From positions 1 to 8,530 of the forward strand of contig JASHVU010000368.1 in assembly GCA_030044455.1 (NCBI GenBank): a stretch of 8,530 nucleotides of DNA, given 5' to 3'. The stretch comes from Acidobacteriaceae bacterium. GTDB lineage: Bacteria; Acidobacteriota; Terriglobia; Terriglobales; Acidobacteriaceae. Each line of letters starts with the position of its first letter. Position 1 is the first letter of the stretch. The notes beneath the pieces are model-generated. The model saw only the letters and a list, made by a program, of their open reading frames with translations, had not been told where the DNA came from and did no database searches. A program made the position numbers and the translations under genes. Of the stretch, positions 1 through 6,270 are shown piece after piece.

Positions 1-87
1 CGGCCCTACATCCTCAGCGACGGCTCTCTGCTTATCTTTGCGCAAGGGCAGCGTGCGGTCCGCGGCGGCGTGGCGTTTACGTTTTAG
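1..87 (+). CDS. 3' end of an unidentified gene entering from the left edge
   Basis: Frame 1 is open from the first base to a TAG stop at 85-87 and gives 28 residues ending in GGVAFTF. The start and most of the gene lie outside the window, so the product is not recognised. The final stretch alternates small or polar with hydrophobic residues and ends in Phe, which resembles the last strand of an outer-membrane beta-barrel. That is only a hint from so few residues. A second frame is also open across this stretch, so the frame choice is uncertain. Frame 1 is preferred because its codons fit the G+C-rich usage of the other genes and its stop is followed directly by a non-coding gap. The gene would be convergent with the permease gene that ends at 195. 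Confidence 0.4.
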   Translation, partial: RPYILSDGSLLIFAQGQRAVRGGVAFTF

Positions 88-118
88 ATTTCCGCGCAGT
101 CGCATCCGAAATCCCGTC

Positions 119-160
119 GCTTCAAACGAAGCCTTATCGATTTTTTCGATGGGGTGCTTC
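119..160. terminator. imperfect stem-loop(s) with a T6 run between convergent genes
   Basis: A short GCTTC/GAAGC hairpin (119-132) is followed by TTATCGA and a T6 run at 141-146. Alternatively, 132-140 can pair with 146-154 around a TTTTT loop, using several G-T wobbles. Either fold sits in the gap between the + strand stop at 87 and the - strand stop at 195, where a terminator is expected. Neither has the compact G+C stem with an immediate T-run of a strong intrinsic terminator, so the call is weak. Confidence 0.25.
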
Positions 161-194
161 GTGGAAGTCCGTCCTTGACAAGACACTTGAACCG

Positions 195-2855
195 TCATTC
201 TTCGCGCATCAACCGGGAAGGATCGGCTGACAGTGCCCGACGTGCCGGCAGGGCCGAAGCAGCCGCACCCAGCAATACCATTGTGAGCACCGCTCCGCCA
301 ATCACCACCGGATCTCCCGGACTGGCCTGGTAGACGATCTGCCCCATCAATCGGCTGGCGACGACCCCGGCAAACAGACCCAGAAGAGATCCCACTCCAA
401 GGAGCGCGAAGGGCCGCCCCACTGCCGCGGCTATAACCTGCGCCCTGCCCGCTCCTACGGCCATGCGGATCGCCAGTTCTCTCATGCGCCGGTTCACGCT
501 GTAAGCCGCCATACCGAAGATACCGGTCACAGCCAGCATTGCCGCCAACAAGCCCATGATGGCAAGGGCACCTGTCGCTGCGCGGGCCGGAAAAAGGGCC
601 AGATCAAGTGCATCGGGCCAGGTGCGCACCGTCAGCGGCAGATCAGGATCGATGCCCTTCATCATTCGGCTAAGCGCGGCGGCGATATCCACGCGGGGCA
701 AAGCCGATCGAACCACCAGCGCTGTGTCGTTGCTGGTCATATCCTGAGACATGGCAAAGAACATGGCGGGTTGCGGAGCTTCAGTGAGGGTTTGGTATTT
801 GCCATCTTCCACGACGCCGACGATTTCCAAGATTCGACCGCCGAACAACTCGAAGTGGCGGCCGACCGCCTGAGTATTGCCAAACATCAGATGCGCAAAC
901 GTGGCGTTAACCACTGCGACCTGGGGAGAGTCGGCTCCATCATTCCAGCCGATGTCCCGGCCGGCGAGCAGACGGGTTCCCGCTGTGGAGAAGTATCCCG
1001 GGGAAACGGAGAACATGTGGGCCAGGAAGCTCTCGTTTGAGCTGCGAAAATCTCTTGTTCCCAGGCGATAAACCGACTCGTTCCCGCAACAATCGTTGTC
1101 CAGCATGACGCGATCTGCGAGGCCTGCCGAGGAAACTCCCGGAATCTCAGCCGCTTGTTCCACCATGCGTTTTTGTACCGGCCACGACTGGGCTTCTGTA
1201 TAGCCGCCCATGTTTAAATCTGTTTCGGCAATCGTCACCCCTTCGGGTTTGAAGCCGAGAGGTGTATGCAGCGACCGCTCCATGCCGCGGAATGCGACGA
1301 AGGCTCCCGTGACCAGCAGCGTGCAAAGCGCAATCTGCACGCACAGCAGCAGGTCGCGCATCGCGAAGCGGTGCAGTACGGGGTTGACGCCGGTGCCGCC
1401 TTTGATTGCCTGTGCGGCATCTGTCTGCCAGATTTGCCGCGCGGGCAGCAGCCCAAACAAAAGACCGCTGCCCAGGGATAAGAGCAGCGCGAGCGCGTAG
1501 ACTTTTGCATCGGGCAAGGCTACCACGTGAATCGGAAAATCGACGAAAGGCTGCCACCGGCTTAGAAGTTGGAGCAGGATCGATGCGAACAACGTTCCGG
1601 CCAGGCCGCCCATGAGAGACACCAGCACCGCTTCGCTGAGCAGAGTGCGCAGGATTCTGGTGCGGGTCGCACCGATTGCGAGTCGAACTGCAAGTTCGCG
1701 AGCGCGATCTGCGGCGCGCACGGCAAAGATGCTTCCCAGGTTGGCGCAGGCGGCGATCAGCACGAGTGCTGAAAGCAGCATGATAGCTGCAAGAAACGCG
1801 CGAATGGGATCGCCCCACACGTCGCCCATTAATCCCGGCCGAACCAGGCGCGCATCGAGATCATCGTCCGCAGTGGGATATTGCCTGGCAAGGCGCCGGG
1901 AAATTGCGTTCAAATCATCGCTGCCCTGCTGCGCGGTGGCACCGGGTTTCAACCGTCCCAGAATCCAGAAATTGTGGTTATCGCGATGGGTAAGGAATTG
2001 GGTACTGTGCCCGATCTCCGGCGCATCGACAAGGGGAAACCAGTAGTCCGGCCAGAAGAATATCTCGGTTCCGTGGAAATCTCCAGGGGCGACGCCGATC
2101 ACCGTGAACGGATGGGTGTTGAGACTGACCGTCGATCCGATCACGCCAGGGTTGCTGTTGAACTTCGATCGCCAGAAATCGTAGCTGAGCACGATAAATG
2201 GCGCGGAGTTTATTCCGTGTTCGTCGCTCTGGTGAAAGAACCGCCCCATTGCCGGCCGCACGCCCAGCGTGTCGAAGTAATTCCCCGAGGCCATATAACC
2301 ATAGCTCTTGACAGCGGAGTTTCCGATTACGACAGCGACGTCGGAGGTATCGTATGCCGCCATTGCGCTGAAGGTAGTGTTGTCGTCCCGATAGTCGATG
2401 TAGTCCGGATAAGACTGATCGTAGAAAGCGTGTTCCTTGTGCTCGACAACAAAGAGACGCGTTGGCTGAGAGACGTTGAGGGGGCGCAACACCAGCGCAT
2501 TCAGAACGCTGAAAACAACCGCATTCGTGCCGATTCCCAGTGCCAGCGTAACTACCGCCGTGGTTGTGAAGCCAGGCGATTTTCCAAGCCGGCGCAGCGC
2601 GTATCTGACATCATGCAGAAGATGTTCAAGCTGCGGCAATCCCTCTTCCGCGCGATATTGCTCTCGAATCGCCGCGAGGGCTCCCAGTTGGAGCACCGCC
2701 TGACGGCGGGCCTGAGTTGGAGTCATCCCAGCCCGCTCATTTTCCTCAGCCTGCATCGCTGCGTGCGATTCCATCTCCTCACGCAGGCGCTCATCACCGC
2801 GGCGGGCGAAGCTGAAATTGCATAAGCGCACGAAAAGCCGGTTCAGGATTCTCAT
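195..2855 (-). CDS. ADOP-family ABC transporter permease (MacB/FtsX-like, duplicated)
   Basis: This is an 886-residue inner-membrane protein of the acidobacterial duplicated orphan permease type. It has two MacB/FtsX-like permease units fused in tandem. Residues 1-85 form a charged cytosolic prefix. Unit one has a transmembrane helix at about 97-120, a periplasmic MacB-type domain at about 125-345, and an FtsX domain with helices near 353-375, 405-430 and 452-472. Unit two starts with a helix near 501-522, has a second periplasmic domain to about 755, and ends with helices near 760-785, 810-835 and 848-870. The FtsX signature after the first helix occurs twice: RELAVRLAIGA at about 387-397 and RELAIRMAVGA near 793-803, which directly shows the duplication. 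The family is known for lacking an adjacent ATPase gene, and none is present here. A GGAGG at 2863-2867 lies 7 nt before the ATG, and the start overlaps the padR stop (ATGA). The substrate is unknown: efflux of small molecules or peptides, or mechanotransmission as in MacB, are both possible. Confidence 0.93.
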   Translation of the reverse strand: MRILNRLFVRLCNFSFARRGDERLREEMESHAAMQAEENERAGMTPTQARRQAVLQLGALAAIREQYRAEEGLPQLEHLLHDVRYALRRLGKSPGFTTTAVVTLALGIGTNAVVFSVLNALVLRPLNVSQPTRLFVVEHKEHAFYDQSYPDYIDYRDDNTTFSAMAAYDTSDVAVVIGNSAVKSYGYMASGNYFDTLGVRPAMGRFFHQSDEHGINSAPFIVLSYDFWRSKFNSNPGVIGSTVSLNTHPFTVIGVAPGDFHGTEIFFWPDYWFPLVDAPEIGHSTQFLTHRDNHNFWILGRLKPGATAQQGSDDLNAISRRLARQYPTADDDLDARLVRPGLMGDVWGDPIRAFLAAIMLLSALVLIAACANLGSIFAVRAADRARELAVRLAIGATRTRILRTLLSEAVLVSLMGGLAGTLFASILLQLLSRWQPFVDFPIHVVALPDAKVYALALLLSLGSGLLFGLLPARQIWQTDAAQAIKGGTGVNPVLHRFAMRDLLLCVQIALCTLLVTGAFVAFRGMERSLHTPLGFKPEGVTIAETDLNMGGYTEAQSWPVQKRMVEQAAEIPGVSSAGLADRVMLDNDCCGNESVYRLGTRDFRSSNESFLAHMFSVSPGYFSTAGTRLLAGRDIGWNDGADSPQVAVVNATFAHLMFGNTQAVGRHFELFGGRILEIVGVVEDGKYQTLTEAPQPAMFFAMSQDMTSNDTALVVRSALPRVDIAAALSRMMKGIDPDLPLTVRTWPDALDLALFPARAATGALAIMGLLAAMLAVTGIFGMAAYSVNRRMRELAIRMAVGAGRAQVIAAAVGRPFALLGVGSLLGLFAGVVASRLMGQIVYQASPGDPVVIGGAVLTMVLLGAAASALPARRALSADPSRLMREE

Positions 2856-3202
2856 GTCAAATCCTCCGCGTTCACTTCAAAGAATCGCGCAATAATCGCC
2901 GCCGTCTGCTCCCAGTCGCGCTTCTCGGCTTCGAGCAGCTTTTCTCCGCTGCGAGTGATGCGGTAAAAGCGGGCGCGGCGATTGTTCTCCGATGGTCCCC
3001 ACTCCGATGAGACCGCGCCTTCATGCTCGAGTCTCAGCAGGACCGGATAGAGCGTTCCCTGATTGACCGAGAGTAGTTCCTCGCTGATCTGCGCGATGCG
3101 CCGCGCAATTCCGTACCCGTGCAGTGGGCCCAGGACCTGGAGAGTCTTGAGCACCATCAGCGCCAGCGTTCCTTGCTGCACGTCTCTCTTTTTCTGTTTC
3201 AT
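2852..3202 (-). CDS. PadR-family transcriptional regulator (acidobacterial type)
   Basis: This is a 116-residue winged-helix DNA-binding protein. The fold is visible as an N-terminal helix (QQGTLALMVLKTL, residues 9-21), GPLHGYGIARRI at 25-36, the recognition segment NQGTLYPVLLRLEHEG at 47-62, and the wing SEWG...RRARFYRIT at 66-83. A C-terminal helix at about 85-108 would form the dimer interface. PadR proteins usually repress genes for efflux or stress responses and often their own gene. Pairing with an ADOP permease is typical of Acidobacteriota. The start at 3202 is chosen over the upstream in-frame ATG at 3250 because MKQKKRDVQQGTLAL is the usual family N-terminus, a GGAG lies 8 nt upstream, and the longer start would overlap the predicted promoter. 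The stop overlaps the permease ATG by 4 bp, so the two genes are very likely co-transcribed and translationally coupled. The effector ligand is unknown. Confidence 0.93.
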   Translation of the reverse strand: MKQKKRDVQQGTLALMVLKTLQVLGPLHGYGIARRIAQISEELLSVNQGTLYPVLLRLEHEGAVSSEWGPSENNRRARFYRITRSGEKLLEAEKRDWEQTAAIIARFFEVNAEDLT

Positions 3203-3210
3203 CGGCCGCG

Positions 3211-3214
3211 CTCC
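3211..3214 (-). promoter_or_regulatory. padR ribosome binding site (GGAG)
   Basis: On the - strand, GGAG is followed by an 8-nt spacer (CGCGGCCG) and the ATG at 3202-3200. This site supports the shorter padR start over the upstream ATG at 3250. Confidence 0.55.
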
Positions 3215-3229
3215 GCGTCTTCCATTGGG

Positions 3230-3245
3230 ATACGCAAGGGAGTAT
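3230..3245. promoter_or_regulatory. candidate PadR operator, ATAC-N8-GTAT dyad
   Basis: ATAC (3230-3233) and GTAT (3242-3245) form an inverted repeat separated by 8 bp. PadR-type regulators are known to bind short A/T-rich dyads such as ATGT-N8-ACAT, which have the same geometry. The dyad covers the predicted padR -10 hexamer and the expected start of transcription, where a bound repressor would block initiation. The arms are only 4 bp, so this is inference from position plus family knowledge. Confidence 0.4.
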
Positions 3246-3269
3246 GGCACAGCTTCATTGGGAAAGCAA
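3241..3269 (-). promoter_or_regulatory. predicted promoter of the padR-ADOP operon
   Basis: On the - strand a -35-like TTGCTT (3269-3264) and a -10-like CATACT (3246-3241) are separated by exactly 17 bp. The match to TTGACA/TATAAT is partial (TTG conserved in the -35, four of six in the -10). Transcription would begin near 3234, leaving a leader of roughly 30 nt that includes the GGAG ribosome site. Confidence 0.35.
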
Positions 3270-3322
3270 CAGGAGAAGTGAAGTCCGGCGCCCCACGCGC
3301 CACTTCATAGGCGGGTGGTGCG

Positions 3323-3347
3323 ACGCGCAGCCCACCCCTCTGCGCGT
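3323..3347 (+). promoter_or_regulatory. perfect 8-bp inverted repeat upstream of the isomerase operon
   Basis: ACGCGCAG (3323-3330) and CTGCGCGT (3340-3347) are exact reverse complements separated by 9 bp (CCCACCCCT). The element ends 13 bp before the isomerase ATG and overlaps the region where the -35 and spacer of its promoter would lie. The half-site spacing of 17 bp centre to centre suits binding of a dimeric regulator on one DNA face. If transcribed, it could instead form an RNA hairpin. No regulator gene for it is obvious in the window. Confidence 0.4.
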
Positions 3348-3352
3348 ATCAT
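3347..3352 (+). promoter_or_regulatory. possible -10 hexamer (TATCAT) of the isomerase operon
   Basis: TATCAT matches TATAAT at five of six positions and lies 8 bp before the ATG at 3361, so transcription would start at or within a few bases of the start codon. No Shine-Dalgarno sequence precedes the ATG, which fits a leaderless message. No recognisable -35 hexamer is present 17 bp upstream, so an activator or another promoter further upstream remains possible. Confidence 0.3.
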
Positions 3353-3360
3353 TCCACTTC

Positions 3361-4236
3361 ATGAAAGAAGACAGCGATTTTGCTACCGCAAACCTGAGCC
3401 GCCGCCAGGCGCTCAAGTCAGGGCTGGCTCTGGCCGCGCTCGCTCCCTTGGCCGCTGCCGAGACGCCCGTCGCGCGCAAAGGCAACATCCGCCAATCGGC
3501 TTGCCGGTGGTGTTATCAAAGCACTCCGCTCGACCAGCTTTGCGCCTATGGCGCTCAAATCGGTCTCAAGGGCATCGACCTGCTGCAGCCGGCTGAATAC
3601 GAGATCCCGCGCCGTTACGGTCTTATCTGCACCATGGCCTACGCCGGCGGCGGCGATATTCCCAATGCGCTCAATCGCACCGAGAATCACGCGACGATTG
3701 AAGCGGCTTTCCGCACCAACATTCCGCTGGCCGCAAAGGCGGACATTCCCAACGTGATTACTTTCAGCGGAAATCGCGCCGGAATGAGCGACGATGAAGG
3801 CGCGCGCAATACCATTGCCGGGCTGAATCGCGTGAAGAAGATCGCGGAAGACAATGGCGTGACCATCTGCATGGAGCTGCTCAACAGCAAGGTCGATCAC
3901 CACGATTACATGTGCGACCACACCGCGTGGGGAGTACGCGTCATGGAGGAAGTAAACTCGCCGCGCGTGAAACTGCTCTACGACATTTACCACATGCAAA
4001 TCATGGAGGGCGATCTCATTGCTACTATCCGCGCAAATATCGAATGGATGGGCCACTTCCATACGGGAGGAGTGCCGGGCCGTCACGAACTTGACAATAA
4101 TCAAGAAGTACAGTGGGATGGAGTGATGCGGGGAATTCGAGCGGCGGAGTTCAAGGGCTTCGTTGCGCATGAGTTCATTCCCACCCGCGACCCGTTTACG
4201 AGCCTTCGCGCCGCTGTGGATTTGTGCGACGTGTGA
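3361..4236 (+). CDS. Tat-exported TIM-barrel sugar isomerase, hydroxypyruvate isomerase-like
   Basis: This 291-residue protein belongs to the xylose isomerase-like TIM-barrel superfamily and is closest in pattern to hydroxypyruvate isomerases, which convert hydroxypyruvate to tartronate semialdehyde. Residues 12-33 are a twin-arginine signal: LSRRQALK followed by a hydrophobic Ala/Leu stretch ending AAAE, with likely cleavage near 33. Candidate divalent-metal ligands are E172 (CMELLNS), D208 (LLYDIYHMQ), H234 (HFHTGG) and E271 (AHEF). The VPGRHE motif at 238-243 is typical of the Hyi group. The start at 3361 is chosen because it places the RR motif 13 residues in, as usual for Tat signals. 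The open frame runs back to an ATG at 3244, but that extension looks non-coding and crosses the padR promoter. The true substrate may be another keto-sugar or sugar acid. It is followed after 28 bp by the ADH gene, so the two are probably one operon. Confidence 0.85.
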   Translation: MKEDSDFATANLSRRQALKSGLALAALAPLAAAETPVARKGNIRQSACRWCYQSTPLDQLCAYGAQIGLKGIDLLQPAEYEIPRRYGLICTMAYAGGGDIPNALNRTENHATIEAAFRTNIPLAAKADIPNVITFSGNRAGMSDDEGARNTIAGLNRVKKIAEDNGVTICMELLNSKVDHHDYMCDHTAWGVRVMEEVNSPRVKLLYDIYHMQIMEGDLIATIRANIEWMGHFHTGGVPGRHELDNNQEVQWDGVMRGIRAAEFKGFVAHEFIPTRDPFTSLRAAVDLCDV

Positions 4237-4264
4237 TTTAAATTCAACTTTTGCCTGGTGAATT

Positions 4265-5305
4265 ATGAGGGCCCTGCTTCTTTCTAGATACAACCATCTT
4301 GAGATCGTCGATATGCCGACTCCCTCCGCCGGGTCGGATGAGGTTCTGGTTCGCGTTGAGGCCTGCGGCATCTGCGGCAGCGATGTGCACGGGATGGACG
4401 GCTCGACCGGGCGCCGCATTCCCCCTATCGTGATGGGCCATGAAGCTGCGGGCACGGTGTCGGCCGTAGGATCCGGGCTCGACGACATTTCCGTTGGCGA
4501 TCGCGTCACCTTCGACTCCACCATCTCCTGCGGCAAATGCGACTACTGCCTGAGTTGCGACATCAATCTTTGCAACAACCGCGAGGTGATTGGGGTCTCC
4601 TGCGGCGATTACCGGCGGCACGGGGCATTTGCCGAATACGTCTCAGTGCCGCGTCGCATCGTCTATCCGCTTCCGGCCGAGCTTCCGTTTGCCGAGGCGG
4701 CCATGCTGGAGGCAATCAGTGTGGCGATGCACGCGGTGCGGGTTTCAGGCGCCGCGGGAGGCGAGACGGCGCTGGTTGTGGGCGCCGGTATGATCGGACT
4801 GCTCACGTTGCAGGCCGCCCGCGCGGCAGGATGCTCGCCTGTCTATGTCTCCGACATCGACCCTACGCGCCTGGCCCTGGCCGTGGCGCTCGGTGCAGAT
4901 CATGTGCTGCCGTTTACAGGCAAACAACTTGCCGCACGCGTTGCCGAGTACACCGAGGGACGCGGCACCGACCTGGTCTTTGAAGCTGTCGGCAACAATG
5001 AAACCGTGGCCACCGCTATCGATTCCGTGCGCAAGGGCGGCACGGTCACGCTGATCGGCAACGTGGCGCCAGAGGTAACGCTGCCGCTGCAGAAGGTGGT
5101 CTCGCGACAGATACGGTTGCAGGGCTCGTGCGCCTCGTCGGGTGAGTATCCGCAGGCCATTGAGCTGGTGGCTTCAGGCAAGATCAAGGTGAAGCCGCTC
5201 ATCACCGCGATTGCCTCGCTGGATGAAGGTCCGCAATGGTTCGAGCGCCTGCATGCGCGCGAGCCGAACCTGATGAAAGTTGTTCTCGCACCGTCAAAAC
5301 CATGA
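4265..5305 (+). CDS. zinc-dependent medium-chain alcohol/polyol dehydrogenase
   Basis: This 346-residue MDR enzyme is of the sorbitol/threonine dehydrogenase-like group and oxidises a secondary alcohol of a sugar, polyol or amino acid with NAD(P)+. Catalytic zinc ligands are C37 (GICGSD), H59 and E60 (GHE), with E149 (LEAISV) as a further candidate. Structural zinc is held by C89, C92, C95 and C103, all present. The Rossmann motif VGAGMIG is at 172-178, and D197 (SDID) at the end of the second beta-strand suggests NAD+ over NADP+. Length is normal for the family and no domain is missing. Only a weak GGTGA lies just before the ATG, so translation may depend partly on the upstream isomerase 28 bp away. 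Its stop overlaps the next gene by 4 bp (ATGA). No signal peptide is visible, so it should be cytosolic. The substrate cannot be assigned from sequence. Confidence 0.92.
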   Translation: MRALLLSRYNHLEIVDMPTPSAGSDEVLVRVEACGICGSDVHGMDGSTGRRIPPIVMGHEAAGTVSAVGSGLDDISVGDRVTFDSTISCGKCDYCLSCDINLCNNREVIGVSCGDYRRHGAFAEYVSVPRRIVYPLPAELPFAEAAMLEAISVAMHAVRVSGAAGGETALVVGAGMIGLLTLQAARAAGCSPVYVSDIDPTRLALAVALGADHVLPFTGKQLAARVAEYTEGRGTDLVFEAVGNNETVATAIDSVRKGGTVTLIGNVAPEVTLPLQKVVSRQIRLQGSCASSGEYPQAIELVASGKIKVKPLITAIASLDEGPQWFERLHAREPNLMKVVLAPSKP

Positions 5306-6111
5306 CCGACTCGATTTCCGATTCAATTTTCGATCTTCGCGGCCAGGTTGCGATTGTTACCGGAACCAGCCGCGGGCTGGGGCAGTACCTGGCGCGCGCT
5401 GTGGCCAAAGCCGGCGCCGACCTGGTGCTGACCAGCCGTGACCGCAGCGCGCTGAAGCCGTTTGAGGATGAGATCAAGGCCATGGGACGGCGCGCGGTCT
5501 CACTCTCGCTCGATGTGCGCGATCATGAAAGCATCGAACGCATGGCTGCGGATGCCGAAGCTGCATTCGGTCAGATACACATCCTGGTGAACAACGCGGG
5601 TTGCAACATCCGCAAGCCGGCGCTCGAAGTCACCTGGGACGATTGGAACACCGTTCTCGACACCAACCTGCGCGGCTCATTTTTTGTGGCGCAGGCGGTG
5701 GGGCGCGGCATGGTGGCTAAAGGATACGGGCGCATCATCAATATCGGTTCGGTGACCAGCGTTGCCGGCTACCCCGGCCTGGCGCCCTATGGAGCCAGTC
5801 GCGGCGGCATCCGCCAACTCACAATGAGCCTCGCCGCCGACTGGGGCAAGCACGGGGTGACCGTGAACTGCCTTGCGCCGGGGTGGTTCAAGACCGAGCA
5901 GAACAAAGTACTTTACGAAGACCCTGGATGGGTGGAGTACCTGGTGGAGCGCATTCCCGCGAATCGTCCCGGACAACCGCACGACCTGGATGGCGCGGTG
6001 GTCTTTCTGGCTTCAGAGGCCAGCCGTTATGTGACTGGCCAGACTCTGCTTGTGGATGGCGGCATATCGACAGGGACGACGAGAGCTACGGTTGCCAAGT
6101 CGAAGACGTAG
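5302..6111 (+). CDS. short-chain dehydrogenase/reductase with YxxxR active site
   Basis: This 269-residue classical SDR resembles gluconate 5-dehydrogenase and 2-deoxy-D-gluconate 3-dehydrogenase types. The cofactor motif TGTSRGLG is at 20-27, NNAG at 97-100, the active-site Asn is N122 (DTNLRG) and the catalytic Ser is S150 (NIGSVTS). The catalytic Tyr is Y163, 13 residues after S150, but the usual YxxxK reads YGASR, with R167 in place of Lys. The C-terminal motif VTGQTLLVDGG (244-254) is standard for the family. The start is the ATG at 5302 inside the ADH stop (ATGA). An earlier in-frame ATG at 5236 would overlap the ADH gene by 70 bp and add non-family sequence. There is no independent ribosome site, so translational coupling to the ADH is likely. 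Together with the ADH and isomerase it suggests stepwise oxidation and isomerisation of a sugar or sugar acid. A conserved subfamily with Arg at this position is possible. Confidence 0.92.
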   Translation: MTDSISDSIFDLRGQVAIVTGTSRGLGQYLARAVAKAGADLVLTSRDRSALKPFEDEIKAMGRRAVSLSLDVRDHESIERMAADAEAAFGQIHILVNNAGCNIRKPALEVTWDDWNTVLDTNLRGSFFVAQAVGRGMVAKGYGRIINIGSVTSVAGYPGLAPYGASRGGIRQLTMSLAADWGKHGVTVNCLAPGWFKTEQNKVLYEDPGWVEYLVERIPANRPGQPHDLDGAVVFLASEASRYVTGQTLLVDGGISTGTTRATVAKSKT

Positions 6112-6157
6112 CGGGGCTTGTGGGTAGTTGAGAGAGGCTTGTTTGGGTTCGCGGAAT

Positions 6158-6186
6158 CCCAGGTCCCCACATGCGAGGGACCTGGG
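6158..6186. repeat. perfect 10-bp inverted repeat, terminator or REP-like palindrome
   Basis: CCCAGGTCCC (6158-6167) and GGGACCTGGG (6177-6186) pair exactly around a 9-nt loop, and T6157 with G6187 could add a wobble pair. The element lies 46 bp after the SDR stop. A TGTTTT run follows only about 12 bp after the stem (6198-6203), so it is a poor intrinsic terminator for the + operon. It could equally be a dispersed intergenic palindrome or a transcript-stabilising hairpin. Confidence 0.45.
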
Positions 6187-6218
6187 GCACCCAGCATTGT
6201 TTTCAAATCCAAACGCAA

Positions 6219-6250
6219 AGCGGCCGCGCCCCAAGAGAGGCGCGGCCGCT
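6219..6250 (-). terminator. 12-bp perfect G+C hairpin ending the S53 peptidase gene
   Basis: AGCGGCCGCGCC (6219-6230) and GGCGCGGCCGCT (6239-6250) are perfect complements around an 8-nt loop. Each arm contains GCGGCCGC. The hairpin starts 20 bp after the peptidase stop, and on the - strand it is followed by TTGCGTTTGGATTTG, a broken T-rich tract, so it fits a - strand intrinsic terminator. It may also stop read-through from the convergent SDR operon, although the + strand side has no T-run. Confidence 0.65.
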
Positions 6251-6270
6251 GGCTATTTGCCTGACCTGAC

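Noticed and set aside
1147..1818. 223-codon Arg-rich open frame on the - strand
   Set aside because: Same strand as the permease but in another frame inside it; arginine-rich shadow translation without family features.
1881..2825. 314-codon open frame on the + strand
   Set aside because: It is fully antisense to the well-supported permease gene, has no recognisable domain, and is expected from codon bias in G+C-rich DNA.
3244..3360. N-terminal extension of the isomerase from the ATG at 3244
   Set aside because: An AG-rich site sits too close to that ATG, the added 39 residues look non-coding, and they would bury the Tat signal and cross the padR promoter.
3418..4536. 372-codon open frame on the - strand
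   Set aside because: Antisense to the isomerase and the start of the ADH, spans their gene boundary, and shows no family motif.
5236..5301. Upstream in-frame ATG for the SDR
   Set aside because: It would add 22 residues unlike any SDR N-terminus and overlap the ADH gene by 70 bp; the ATGA overlap start at 5302 fits better.
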